Source of the DNA: Pseudonocardia sp. MH-G8
GTDB taxonomy: Bacteria; Actinomycetota; Actinomycetes; Mycobacteriales; Pseudonocardiaceae
Length of the DNA: 64,000 bases
Assembly: GCF_002262885.1 (NCBI RefSeq)
Contig: NZ_NKYF01000041.1
Span: 1 to 64,000 of the forward strand
Direction: 5' to 3'
Numbering within the stretch: the first letter of the stretch is position 1; each line of letters starts with the position of its first letter. The position numbers and the translations under genes are program-made. Of the stretch, positions 32,571-41,559 are shown one piece after another. Below the pieces are notes generated by a model, which was not told where the DNA came from, ran no database searches, and saw only the letters and a list, made by a program, of their open reading frames with translations.

Positions 32571-33938
32571 TCAGAAGCGCTCGATGACTCGGGCCGGGAG
32601 CGGCCCGCCTCGGGCCGTCGGGTCGGGGTGGCGGAGGCGGCGCGTCGCGCCCTGCCAGGGCTGGACCTGCACCTCCATGCGCTCGACCCGGCGGATCGCG
32701 TCGACCAGCGCCCGGCCGAGCTCGGCGGCGACGTCGCGGTGGTTCTCGCTGTCGATCAGGTTGTCGAGCTCGTAGGGGTCGGCGTCGAGGTCGTAGAGGG
32801 CGCGCTCGGTGTAGGTGTCGGCGCAGGGCACGTCGCCGGCGTCCGGGGAGTGGACGTGGTACTTCCACCGGGACGTGCGCAGGGCGCGGCCGACCTCGGT
32901 CTCGCTCACCTGCACGAGGACGCCGTCGGCGGCGTCGGCCGGGACGTCGAAGTAGCGGTCGAGCGGCCTGCCGTCCAGGTGCTCCTCGCACGCGATGCCG
33001 GCGGCGGCCAGCAGCGTGGGCACCACGTCGACCGTGCTCACCGGGGCCTGCACCCGGCGCCCGCCGCGGTACCCGGGCCCGTCGACGACCAGCGGCACGC
33101 GGATCGAGCCGTCGTGGGGCGAGCGCTTGTACTCGTCGTTGCGGGTCTTGAAGTGCGAGCCGTGGTCGGAGGTGTAGAGCACCAGGGTGGAGTCGGCCAG
33201 GCGGAGGCTGGTGAGCGCGTCGCGCAGCCGGCCGAAGCCCTCGTCCACGCGCTTGATCTGGCCGTAGTAGCCGCCCGCGTGCTGGTGGGCGGTGCCGGGC
33301 AGGGCGGCGAGGTCCGGGGGCAGCCAGGCGCCGGTGAACGTGTCGCGGTAGACGTCGGGCGCGGGGTAGTTGTCCTGCTCGTTCTGGTGGTGGGGCTCGA
33401 GCAGCGACAGGAACAGCAGGAACGGCTGGTCGCGGCGGCTCGCGCGGGCGATGAACCGGATGGCGGCGTCGACGAGCGCGTCGGAGCGGTAGCCGGGCAG
33501 GAACACCGCCTCGTCGTCCTCGTCGTAGACCACCGTGTGGTAGGCGTCGGAGCTGAACTCGAGCAGGTTGGCGGCGAGCCAGCTGTCGTACCCGCCCCGG
33601 TCCTGCTTCGGCACGGGATCCTCGCTCGACAGGTGCCACTTGCCGATGTAGCCGGTCTGGTAGCCGGCGGCGCCGAACTCGCGGGCCAGGGTGGGGACGT
33701 CCGGCGGGAGGGGCCGCCCGTTGCGGTGGACGCCCGCGTTCGTGGGGTAGCGCCCGGTCTGCAGCGCCGCCCGGGCCGGGGCGCAGACGGGGTTCGTCGT
33801 GCAGGCGACCTCGAACATCGTTCCGGTGCGGCACATGGCGTCGAGGTTCGGCGTGAGGCCCAGCGGGTTGCCCGCGGCGCCCAGGGAGTCCCACCGCTGC
33901 TGGTCGGTGAGGAAGACGACGACGTTGGGACGGGTCAA
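32571..33938 (-). CDS. Type I sulfatase with TTG start
   Basis: A 455-residue sulfatase. TRPNVVVFLTDQQRWDS gives the metal-binding aspartate. The activation motif is CAPARAALQTG with C52 as the formylglycine precursor (C-x-P-x-R, with alanine replacing the usual serine). YTSDHGSHF holds later metal ligands. The start is a TTG at 33938, preceded by AGGAG with a 7-base spacer. It is the last gene of the LacI-ABC operon, so sulfated carbohydrate imported by that transporter is the likely substrate. No signal peptide is evident. It is distinct from the sulfatase at 4529. Confidence 0.87.
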   Translation of the reverse strand: MTRPNVVVFLTDQQRWDSLGAAGNPLGLTPNLDAMCRTGTMFEVACTTNPVCAPARAALQTGRYPTNAGVHRNGRPLPPDVPTLAREFGAAGYQTGYIGKWHLSSEDPVPKQDRGGYDSWLAANLLEFSSDAYHTVVYDEDDEAVFLPGYRSDALVDAAIRFIARASRRDQPFLLFLSLLEPHHQNEQDNYPAPDVYRDTFTGAWLPPDLAALPGTAHQHAGGYYGQIKRVDEGFGRLRDALTSLRLADSTLVLYTSDHGSHFKTRNDEYKRSPHDGSIRVPLVVDGPGYRGGRRVQAPVSTVDVVPTLLAAAGIACEEHLDGRPLDRYFDVPADAADGVLVQVSETEVGRALRTSRWKYHVHSPDAGDVPCADTYTERALYDLDADPYELDNLIDSENHRDVAAELGRALVDAIRRVERMEVQVQPWQGATRRLRHPDPTARGGPLPARVIERF

Positions 33939-33957
33939 CGGAGAACTCCTGAGCTGG

Positions 33958-34842
33958 TCATTTGAGGCCGGACAGCGAGATGCCCTCGACGAGGAACTTC
34001 TGGGTGACGACGAAGAACAGCGCGGTGGGGACGAACAGGATCAGCGCACCGGCCGCGGTGAGGTTCCACTGCGTGAAGTACTCCTGGTTGAACAGCGTGA
34101 GCCCGATCGGCATCGTCCGCATCTCGGTGGTGCTGGTGGCGATCAGCGGCCAGAGGAACTCGTTCCACTGGAAGACGAAGGTGAGCAGCGCCAGCACCGA
34201 CAGGGCGGGCTTGCACTGCGGCAGGATGATCTGCAGGTAGATGCGCAGCTCGGAGGCCCCGTCCACGCGCGCGGCCTCGATCAGCTCGTCGGGCAGCGGC
34301 TGGATGAACTGGCGCATGAGGAAGATGCCGTAGGCGTCCATCAGGAACGGCACGATCAGGCCCTGGTAGGTGTCGATCCAGCCGAGGTTGGAGAAGATGG
34401 CGTAGATCGGCAGCATCCGCACGAAGAACGGCACCATCAGCGTCGAGAGCACCGCGACGAACGCGATCCGCTTGCCGGGGAAGTCGAACTTGGCGAAGAC
34501 GTAGCCGACGAGCGGGTCGAAGACCAGGTGCGCGATCGTGATGGCCCCGGCCATGATCAGGCTGTTGAGGAAGAACCGGCCGAACGGCGCCGCCTCGAAC
34601 AGCCGCACGAAGTTGTCCCACTGCGGCTCCGCGGGCCAGAGCACCGGCTCGCCCGCGAACACCTCGGCGTCGGACTGCAGGGACAGGGCGAGCATGTACA
34701 GCAGCGGCAGCACCGTGACCAGGCCGAGCAGCACCAGCAGCACGTAGGAGGCGGCCCGGTCGCCGGGGAACAGGCGGTCGCGGTGCACGGTGCGAGCCAC
34801 GGGGGCCGCGGTGGGGGCGGGGGCGGTGTCAAGCAGCGTCAT
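33958..34842 (-). CDS. Carbohydrate ABC transporter permease (MalG type)
   Basis: A 294-residue, six-helix protein with the EAA loop DELIEAARVDGASELRIYLQ. The start codon at 34842 overlaps the preceding permease gene by 14 bases. It pairs with the MalF-type partner encoded immediately upstream. Confidence 0.92.
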   Translation of the reverse strand: MTLLDTAPAPTAAPVARTVHRDRLFPGDRAASYVLLVLLGLVTVLPLLYMLALSLQSDAEVFAGEPVLWPAEPQWDNFVRLFEAAPFGRFFLNSLIMAGAITIAHLVFDPLVGYVFAKFDFPGKRIAFVAVLSTLMVPFFVRMLPIYAIFSNLGWIDTYQGLIVPFLMDAYGIFLMRQFIQPLPDELIEAARVDGASELRIYLQIILPQCKPALSVLALLTFVFQWNEFLWPLIATSTTEMRTMPIGLTLFNQEYFTQWNLTAAGALILFVPTALFFVVTQKFLVEGISLSGLK

Positions 34843-35731
34843 GGGTCCGGTCCCCGATCTTCAGTTGCACGACGGACAGGACGAGGACGACGACGAGCAG
34901 CAGCAGCGACAGCGCCGCGGCGTAGCCGAACTGGTTGGTCTCGAACGCCGTCGTGAACAGCCGGTGCGCGTACAGCGAGGTGGCGTTGCCCGGGCCGCCG
35001 CCGGTGACGATGTAGGGCAGCGCGAACTGCTGCAGCGCGCTGATCACGCCGATGATGCAGACGAACAGCGTGGTGGGGGTCAGCAGCGGCAGCGTGATCG
35101 AGAAGAACCGCCGCCACGGCCCGGCCCCGTCGATGCGGGCGGCCTCGTAGTACACCGCCGGGATGCCCTGCAGGCCGGCGAGGAACAGCACCATGGTGTA
35201 GCCCGCCGACGACCAGACGGTGATGCCGATGATCGTCGCGAGCGGCGCGGTGTTCAGCCAGGTCTGCCCCGGCAGCCCGAGCGCGTCCAGCAGCCGGTTC
35301 AGGATGCCGATCTGCGGGTCGAGGATGTTGCGCCACAGCAGCCCGATGATCGACACCGACGTCAGGTACGGGACGAGCAGCACCGAGCGGAACAACGTGC
35401 GTCCCGGCAGCGACTGGTTGAGGATCACCGCGAGGCCCAGCCCGATCGCGATGCCGACCACGAGCGTGCCCGCGGCGTAGACCAGCGTGATCCAGAACGA
35501 GTGCTGAACCTCCGGGTCCTGCAGCGCCCGGACGATGTTGCCGGCACCGACGTACTCGGTGCCGCTGACGCCGCCGTAGGCGCTGGCCAGCAGCTGGTTG
35601 CCGATGGGGAGGAAGAACAGCAGGGCGAAGAACACGACGGCCGGGGACAGGAAGAGCCACGCCGTCCTCGCCTGCGCGCGGCGACGCCGGGGGTTCCTCG
35701 GCCGCAGCGCCGAGGGGGCCGCAACGGTCAT
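34829..35731 (-). CDS. Carbohydrate ABC transporter permease (MalF type)
   Basis: A 300-residue protein. A basic N-terminus (RPRNPRRRRAQ) precedes helix 1, and the EAA loop reads YYEAARIDGAGPWRRFFSIT. Its ATG overlaps the solute-binding-protein stop as ATGA. It forms the channel of the second carbohydrate importer. No ATPase gene is present in the locus. Confidence 0.92.
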   Translation of the reverse strand: MTVAAPSALRPRNPRRRRAQARTAWLFLSPAVVFFALLFFLPIGNQLLASAYGGVSGTEYVGAGNIVRALQDPEVQHSFWITLVYAAGTLVVGIAIGLGLAVILNQSLPGRTLFRSVLLVPYLTSVSIIGLLWRNILDPQIGILNRLLDALGLPGQTWLNTAPLATIIGITVWSSAGYTMVLFLAGLQGIPAVYYEAARIDGAGPWRRFFSITLPLLTPTTLFVCIIGVISALQQFALPYIVTGGGPGNATSLYAHRLFTTAFETNQFGYAAALSLLLLVVVLVLSVVQLKIGDRTHDAA

Positions 35732-37023
35732 CCGAGCGTCCCCTCCGCCGCGGTGCGGAACTCGGCCAGCGCCTCACCGACGGGCCGCTGCTGGATGACG
35801 ATCTCCTGGTAGGCCTTCTTGTACAGCTCGTCGATCTGGGCCTTGCGACCGCTGGCCGCCAGCTGCGGGTCCTGCTCCGTCACCATGCCCAGCGCGGTGG
35901 CGATCACTCCCAGATCGGGGTCACCGGCCACCGCGGGGTCCTGGGCCCAGCTCTTGCGGGGCATCGACATGCCGACCTCCGCGGTGACGGCCAGCTCGGT
36001 CTCCAGGGCGGTGAGCCTGCGGACCAGCTCCCACGAGAGCTGCGGGTCCTTGGCCTTCGACGGGATCATCAGCCCGGAGCCGGCGAGCGACGTGGCCTGC
36101 ACGGCCCCCGTGAGCGGCGGCGCGAGGCCCAGCTCGATGTCGGGGCTGCCGGTGCGGACCGGCCCGATGTCCCACGGCCCGGACAGGAACGTGGCCGCGC
36201 GCCCGGCGGAGAACAGCTTCTGCGGCCCGGAGTAGTCCGTACTGGCCACGGGAGGGGGTGAGACCCGGTGGGTGTGGATGAGGTCCTGCATGTACTGCAG
36301 CGCCAGGTCGGCCTGCTCCTGCGGCACCATGAACCGCCCGTTGGCGACGTCGCTGTAGGCGACCTGCTGCTGGTAGTAGAACGGCGCGCTGTAGGTGTGG
36401 TCGGAGTTGAGCGCGGTGCCGGACACGTCGCCCGTGGTCGTGGCCCGCGTGACCTCGAGGAACTCCTCCCAGGTGGTCGGCGGTGCGGCGAACCCGGCCG
36501 TCGACAGGAGCTGCTTGTTGTAGAACAGCAGCCCGTTCGCGGTCAGTTGCAGCGGGATCGAGTAGGTCCTGCCCTCGTACTGCCGGGAGGTGACCGAGGC
36601 CTCGATGAAGTCGTCGGGGAACCGCATGTCCGGGTCGCCGGCCGCGAGCTCGTCGAGGGCCATGACGTCACCGGGCAGGCCGTACTGCGTGCCGGTGCCC
36701 GCGCTGACCTCCTCCACCAGGTCCGGCACGTTGCCCGACTGGAAGTCGGCCACCAGCTTCGTGGTCAGGTCCGGCCACTGGAACTTCTGCCAGTTGACCT
36801 CGAGATCGTGGTCCTGGCCGAACTGGTCGAACACCGCCTGGTAGGCGTCGTAGGAGTGGCCGGCGTTCCAGTAGACGGTGAACGTCCCGGCGCCGCCGCC
36901 GTTCGTCGCGTCCGGCTGGATGGGCGCGCAGCCGGTGGTGGCGCCGACGGCGCCCAGCACCGTGGCTCCCATGCCGTACCGCAGCAGGGATCGGCGGGTG
37001 AACTGGCGCGATGCGGACATCAT
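35728..37023 (-). CDS. ABC transporter solute-binding lipoprotein (family 1)
   Basis: A 431-residue protein. The N-terminus combines a Tat-like TRRSLLRYG motif with a lipobox-like end GATTGC at C32, so a membrane-anchored lipoprotein is likely. The binding fold shows TFTVYWNAGHSYDAYQAVFD and LLFYNKQLLSTAGF. The ATG at 37023 has AAGGAAGGG upstream; a second ATG follows at once. It is encoded 23 bases after the LacI gene and begins the transport part of the operon. Confidence 0.9.
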   Translation of the reverse strand: MMSASRQFTRRSLLRYGMGATVLGAVGATTGCAPIQPDATNGGGAGTFTVYWNAGHSYDAYQAVFDQFGQDHDLEVNWQKFQWPDLTTKLVADFQSGNVPDLVEEVSAGTGTQYGLPGDVMALDELAAGDPDMRFPDDFIEASVTSRQYEGRTYSIPLQLTANGLLFYNKQLLSTAGFAAPPTTWEEFLEVTRATTTGDVSGTALNSDHTYSAPFYYQQQVAYSDVANGRFMVPQEQADLALQYMQDLIHTHRVSPPPVASTDYSGPQKLFSAGRAATFLSGPWDIGPVRTGSPDIELGLAPPLTGAVQATSLAGSGLMIPSKAKDPQLSWELVRRLTALETELAVTAEVGMSMPRKSWAQDPAVAGDPDLGVIATALGMVTEQDPQLAASGRKAQIDELYKKAYQEIVIQQRPVGEALAEFRTAAEGTLG

Positions 37024-37046
37024 CGTCCCTTCCTTGGTGCTCGGGG

Positions 37047-38066
37047 TCAGGCGGACGCGCGGCGGTCGAGGACCCAGGGCAGGTCGAGCACGCGCGGTGG
37101 CCGGTCGGGCTCGTCGATGCGGGCGAAGAGGACCTCGACGATCTCGGTGAAGTCGAACTGCGCCATCCCGACGCTCGTGAGCGCCGGGAACGAGACCACG
37201 GCCTCCTGGGTGTTGCCGACGCCGATCACGGCGAAGTCGTCCGGCACGGCGAGCCCCCGCTCGCGCGCCACCTGCAGCGCGGCGATCGCACCCCGGTCGG
37301 ACTCGCTGATCAGCGCGGTGGGCGGGTCCGCGGCGTCCAGCAGTTCGCGGGCCCCGACCAGCGCCTCTTCCCGCGAGGCGGCGCCGGGCCGGGCCAGCGC
37401 GGGGTCGATCGGCACGCCGGCGCGCTCCAACGCGTCCTGGTAGCCCAGGTAGCGGTCCCGGGTGCCGGCATCGGCGGGCCGGCCGGTGTGCGCGAGGTAG
37501 CCGATCCGCCGGTGCCCGATCTTCAGCAGGTGCTCGACCGCTTCCCCCATCGCGGCCCGCACCTGGTTGCGCACGAGGTCGGCCGGCCCGGGCTCCAGGT
37601 AGTCGCTGAACGCGACGATCGCCCGGGTGCTGCGCGCGAACCGGTCCAGGTCCAGACCGTCGGCCAGACCGGGAGCGAAGATCACGCCGTCGACGTAGCC
37701 CTGGGTGATCACGCGCAGGGAGTGCTCCGCGCGCTCGGCGTGGCGGATCGGCAGCCCGATGACGGAGTAGCCGTGCGCGACGGCCACGTCCTCGCACTGC
37801 ATCGTCAGCCGGTCCAGCCACGGCCCGACCGGCGGCGCGTAGACCAGCGCGATCAGCTCCGTGCGCTGCCGGCGCAGCACCCGGGCGGCGGTGTTGCCGG
37901 CGTAGCCGAGGCGGCGCGCGGCCTCCCGGACCTTGTCCTGGGTGTCCTGCGGCAGCTGCCGTACCCGGTCCGAGCGGCCGCTGAGCACGTACGAGCACGT
38001 CGCTACGGAGACACCCGCGGCCGCGGCCACCTCGCGCAGCGTCGGACGCGCCTTCCCGCCTGCCAT
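37047..38066 (-). CDS. LacI-family transcriptional regulator of the sulfatase-ABC operon
   Basis: A 339-residue protein. The HTH is TLREVAAAAGVSVATCSYVL, the hinge NTAARVLRRQRTELIALVYA, and the effector domain runs to the end (VIGVGNTQEAVVSFPALTSV). The ATG at 38066 directly abuts a palindrome, indicating autorepression. The operon then runs through the solute-binding protein and both permeases to the sulfatase, so the regulator is embedded in its own target operon. Confidence 0.92.
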   Translation of the reverse strand: MAGGKARPTLREVAAAAGVSVATCSYVLSGRSDRVRQLPQDTQDKVREAARRLGYAGNTAARVLRRQRTELIALVYAPPVGPWLDRLTMQCEDVAVAHGYSVIGLPIRHAERAEHSLRVITQGYVDGVIFAPGLADGLDLDRFARSTRAIVAFSDYLEPGPADLVRNQVRAAMGEAVEHLLKIGHRRIGYLAHTGRPADAGTRDRYLGYQDALERAGVPIDPALARPGAASREEALVGARELLDAADPPTALISESDRGAIAALQVARERGLAVPDDFAVIGVGNTQEAVVSFPALTSVGMAQFDFTEIVEVLFARIDEPDRPPRVLDLPWVLDRRASA

Positions 38067-38082
38067 GGTGAAAGCATTCACC
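38067..38082. promoter_or_regulatory. Operator-like palindrome at the start of the LacI-sulfatase operon
   Basis: GGTGAA-AGCA-TTCACC has perfect 6-bp arms and lies immediately upstream of the LacI start codon. The location fits autoregulation by the LacI protein. Confidence 0.6.
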
Positions 38083-38128
38083 AAGCGGTCGGCCGCCGTC
38101 AAGCCGCCCGTAGACACGCTCCCCCTGC

Positions 38129-38177
38129 GACGAACGGCACTTTCGTTGCTACCTAGCCGACGAAAGTGCCGTTCGTC
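38129..38177. repeat. 18-bp perfect inverted repeat in a divergent gap
   Basis: GACGAACGGCACTTTCGT (38129-38146) pairs exactly with ACGAAAGTGCCGTTCGTC (38160-38177) around a 13-base loop. It is upstream of both the LacI gene (minus) and the membrane-protein gene (plus). The stem shares a GAACGG(A/C)AC core with the stem at 31038, which also lies between divergent genes. Confidence 0.75.
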
Positions 38178-38209
38178 CGGGAGGGACGATGCACAATTAG
38201 CCTGGCCCG

Positions 38210-38926
38210 GTGGAGCCGCAGCGCTCGTTCGCCGCCTACGGCGCGCCCCACTGGCTGGTGCTGGCGCTGTTGGCCGTGGGCGTGGTGGTCCTCGCCCGGC
38301 TCGGGCGCCGGTACCGCGGCACGCCCGTGGTCGCGCCGCTCGGCCGCGCGTTCGCCGTGGTCGTGGTCGCCTTCCACGTCCCGATCCTGATCTACGACCT
38401 GACCCCGGCGCGGTTCGACATCGAGCACTCGCTGCCGTTCCACGTCTCCGACCTGTCGTGGATGGCGGCCGCGGTCGCGTTGTGGTCGCGGGAGCCGCGG
38501 GCGTACGCGCTGACCTACTACTGGGGGCTCACCCTGGTCCCGCAGGCGGTGCTCACCCCGGCCCTGGACGCGCCCGCGGCGCCGAGCATCGACTTCTTCA
38601 GCTTCTGGGGCCAGCACCTGCTGGTGGTGTGGGCGGCGGTGTTCCTGACCTGGTGGGCCGGGATGCGCCCGGACTGGCGCGGCTTCGGCTTCGCCGCCGC
38701 GGTCACCGTCGCGTGGGGCGTCGCGATGCTGGGGTTCAACGCGCTCGCCGGCACCAACTACGTGTTCGTCAGCGGCAGGCCGGACAACCCATCACTCCTG
38801 GACCTCATGGGGGACTGGCCCTGGTACCTCGCCGTCGAGCTCGTCGTCGGGCTGTCGGCGTGGGCCGCCCTGACGTGGCCGTGGACCCGCTCGCGCCGGG
38901 ACCCGAACCCGTCACCGTCGCTGTGA
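38210..38926 (+). CDS. TIGR02206-family membrane protein
   Basis: A 238-residue protein with six or seven membrane helices. Diagnostic features are the FAAYGAPHWLVLALLAVG opening, SLPFHVSDLSWM and a central TYYWGLTLVPQAVLTP. The family is widespread in actinobacteria and of unknown function. The GTG at 38210 is used, without an obvious ribosome site. Its neighbours give no functional link. Confidence 0.8.
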   Translation: MEPQRSFAAYGAPHWLVLALLAVGVVVLARLGRRYRGTPVVAPLGRAFAVVVVAFHVPILIYDLTPARFDIEHSLPFHVSDLSWMAAAVALWSREPRAYALTYYWGLTLVPQAVLTPALDAPAAPSIDFFSFWGQHLLVVWAAVFLTWWAGMRPDWRGFGFAAAVTVAWGVAMLGFNALAGTNYVFVSGRPDNPSLLDLMGDWPWYLAVELVVGLSAWAALTWPWTRSRRDPNPSPSL

Positions 38927-39034
38927 AAGTTTGTTACGAATAGGCGCCAGAGCCAGAAACTCTTGACCTTGCGGTGCCGCTGTGGTCCTGTTGCCGCCGA
39001 CAGCAGCGGGGATGCGGGTGCGGAGGGTGCGACG

Positions 39035-40594
39035 ATGCTTCGGAACGTGACGACGAGCCGGCGAGGGGTACGGCTCGGCGCGTTCGCGGTGGCGGGGGCG
39101 GTGCTGCTCAGCGCCTGCTCCGGAGGCGGGGGCGCCCCGGCCGGCGGCGGCGCCGCGGGGCCGGGCGGGCTCGTCGTCGGCGCCACCTCCGACCCCGACA
39201 CGCTCTTCCCCTGGAAGGCCACGCAGTTCCAGGCCGTCAACGTCCTGGAGCAGCTCTACGGCACGCTCACCGAGCTGGACGAGAACCTCGAGGTCGTGCC
39301 GGGGCTCGCCGAGTCGTGGCAGGTGTCCGAGGACGGGACCGCCGTCACGCTGGCGCTGCGCCAGGGCGTCACGTTCGCCGACGGGAGCGCCTTCGACTCC
39401 GCGGACGTGAAGTCCTCGCTCGACCGGATCCGCGAGGAGGCGACGGGCGCGGTCGCCGCCGCAGGCCTCGCCTCGGTCACCGCCGTGGAGGCGCCCGACC
39501 CGGCCACCGTCGTGCTCACCCTCTCCGGCCCGGACGCCGGAATCCTGGCCGCCCTGGCCTCGGTGAACCTCGCCATGCTCTCCAGCGAGGACTCCGAGCA
39601 GACCCTCGCCGACACCCCGAACGGCACGGGCGCGTTCACCTTCGCCGAGCGCTCGCCGAACGAGTCGATCCGGCTCACCGCGAACCCGTCGTTCTGGGGC
39701 GGGGCGCCCGCGCTGCCCTCGCTGGAGTTCCGGGTGATCCCGGACGAGACCTCGATCGTCTCGGCGCTGCAGTCGGGGAACGTGCAGTTCGCGGTGTTCG
39801 ACGACCCGCTGGTGGCGCAGAGCGCCGAGGCAACCGGCGTGCAGGTGGCGAAGACGCCGCAGCTCTCCTACCACGCGCTGCAGTTCAACGCCCGCAAGGC
39901 GCCCTTCGACGACGTCAACGTGCGGCTGGCGGTCCAGTGCGCCGTCGACCGCCAGCAGGTGCTCGACACCGCGGCGCTCGGCGAGGGCGAGGTGACCGGC
40001 CCGATCACCTCCCCGGCCTACCGCTCCGACCCGGCGGCGCGCCCGTGCCCGCAGCGCGACGTCGGGAAGGCGAAGCAGTACCTCGCGCAGTCCGGCCACG
40101 CGGGCGGCCTGACCGTCTCGACGATCGTCTCGCAGGGCGAGTACGCCACGTCGGTCAACGAGGCCACCAACATCCAAGCGCAGCTGGCCGAGGCCGGCAT
40201 CACGATGAACCTCGAGGTGCTGGAGTCCGGCGCCTTCGTCGACCGCTGGGTGGCGGCGGACTTCCAGAGCGCCGTGGCGCTCAACGGCGGCCGGCCGGAC
40301 CCGGACGGCATGTACGGGCGCTACTTCACGAGCACCGGCAACCTCAACGACGTCGCCGGCTACAGCTCCCCCACGCTCGACGCGCTGTTCGCCCAGGGCA
40401 AGGCGACGTCCGACCCCGCGGCGCGCAAGGCCGTCTACGAGCAGGTGTCGGCGGAGCTGGAGAACAACGCCGCCTGGGTCTGGCTGTTCACCAGCTTCAC
40501 CTACACCGCCACCACGCCCGAGGTCAGCGGCTTCACCCCGATGGCCAACGGCTCGCTGAAGTTCCTGCGCGAGACCACCGTCAGCGGGTCATGA
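39035..40594 (+). CDS. Dpp/Opp-type ABC transporter substrate-binding lipoprotein (family 5)
   Basis: A 519-residue protein. The signal peptide ends in the lipobox LLSAC with C28, followed by a Gly-rich linker. The body is SBP family 5: VGATSDPDTLFPWKATQFQA, TFADGSAFDSADVKSSLDRI and the C-terminal FTYTATTPEVSGF. Family 5 proteins bind peptides, nickel chelates or muropeptides. GGAGGG precedes the ATG at 39035. It opens an eight-gene operon with MurQ and AnmK, so a peptide-bearing or free anhydro-MurNAc compound is a plausible ligand (MppA is a known murein-peptide-binding member of this family). Confidence 0.9.
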   Translation: MLRNVTTSRRGVRLGAFAVAGAVLLSACSGGGGAPAGGGAAGPGGLVVGATSDPDTLFPWKATQFQAVNVLEQLYGTLTELDENLEVVPGLAESWQVSEDGTAVTLALRQGVTFADGSAFDSADVKSSLDRIREEATGAVAAAGLASVTAVEAPDPATVVLTLSGPDAGILAALASVNLAMLSSEDSEQTLADTPNGTGAFTFAERSPNESIRLTANPSFWGGAPALPSLEFRVIPDETSIVSALQSGNVQFAVFDDPLVAQSAEATGVQVAKTPQLSYHALQFNARKAPFDDVNVRLAVQCAVDRQQVLDTAALGEGEVTGPITSPAYRSDPAARPCPQRDVGKAKQYLAQSGHAGGLTVSTIVSQGEYATSVNEATNIQAQLAEAGITMNLEVLESGAFVDRWVAADFQSAVALNGGRPDPDGMYGRYFTSTGNLNDVAGYSSPTLDALFAQGKATSDPAARKAVYEQVSAELENNAAWVWLFTSFTYTATTPEVSGFTPMANGSLKFLRETTVSGS

Positions 40595-41559
40595 CCGCGG
40601 TCCTACGGCACCCGCTCGCCCGCCGGATCCTCGAGGCCGCGCTCACCCTGCTCGGCGTGGCCGTCCTGGTCTTCGTGATGCTCCGGGCGATCCCCGGCGA
40701 CCAGATCACGGCGAGCCTCGGCACCGAGGCCGCGGCGCTCACCCCGGCGCAACGCGCCGCACTCGAGGCGTACTACGGGCTCGACCAGCCCCTGGTGGTG
40801 CAGTTCTTCACGTGGATCGGCGCGGTGCTCACGGGCAACCTGGGCGCGTCGCAGCGCAGCGGGCAGTCGGTGCTGGAGATGACGGCGGCGGCCCTGCCGA
40901 TCACGCTCGAGCTGGCTCTGCTGTCGCTGGTCGTCGGGCTGGTCCTCGGGGTCGCCGCGGCCATGCTGTCGGCGTCGCGCCCGAACTCCGCGCGCGACGC
41001 CGTCGGCCAGACGTTCGGGCTGGCCGGGCTGTCGATCCCGGCATTCCTGCTGGGCTCGGCGCTGCTCGCGGCCTCGGCGCGGTTCCTGGGCTACAACCCC
41101 AACGCCGAGCAGTTCGCGCCCCTCACGAGCGACCCGACGCTCAACCTCCAGCAGATGCTGATGCCCGCGCTGGTGCTCGGGTTCGGGCTCGCCGCACCGA
41201 TCATGCGGACGGCCCGCTCCGCGCTGCTCGAGGTGCGGGGGCAGGACTTCGTGCGCACCGCGCGCGGCAAGGGCGTCGGCCCGCGGGCGATCCAGTTCCG
41301 GCACGTGCTGCGCGGCGCGCTCGTGCCGATCGTGACGATGACCGGCCTGCAGTTCGGCTACCTGCTCGGCGGGGCCGTGGTCGTCGAGCAGATCTTCTCC
41401 GTGCCGGGCATCGGGCGTCAGGTGCTCCTCGGCATCCAACAGAAGGAGCACGCCGTCGTGCAGAGCACGGTGCTGGTCATCGCGTTGACGTTCGTGCTGG
41501 TCAACCTGGCCACGGACCTGCTGTACCGGCTGATCGACCCGCGGGTGCGTGCCTCGTGA
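40591..41559 (+). CDS. Dpp/Opp-type ABC transporter permease (DppB type)
   Basis: A 322-residue protein with six helices. The N-terminal ARRILEAALTLLGVAVLVFV is followed by the DppB-type periplasmic loop, and the EAA-like motif VRTARGKGVGPRAIQFRHVL lies near the C-terminus. The ATG overlaps the binding-protein stop as ATGA. Confidence 0.93.
   Translation: MTAVLRHPLARRILEAALTLLGVAVLVFVMLRAIPGDQITASLGTEAAALTPAQRAALEAYYGLDQPLVVQFFTWIGAVLTGNLGASQRSGQSVLEMTAAALPITLELALLSLVVGLVLGVAAAMLSASRPNSARDAVGQTFGLAGLSIPAFLLGSALLAASARFLGYNPNAEQFAPLTSDPTLNLQQMLMPALVLGFGLAAPIMRTARSALLEVRGQDFVRTARGKGVGPRAIQFRHVLRGALVPIVTMTGLQFGYLLGGAVVVEQIFSVPGIGRQVLLGIQQKEHAVVQSTVLVIALTFVLVNLATDLLYRLIDPRVRAS

Noticed and set aside
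38960..38991. Possible sigma-70 promoter (TTGACC with a weak -10) before the muropeptide operon
   Set aside because: The -35 is fair but the -10 (TCCTGT) is poor and the spacing was chosen by eye; not reported as a feature.
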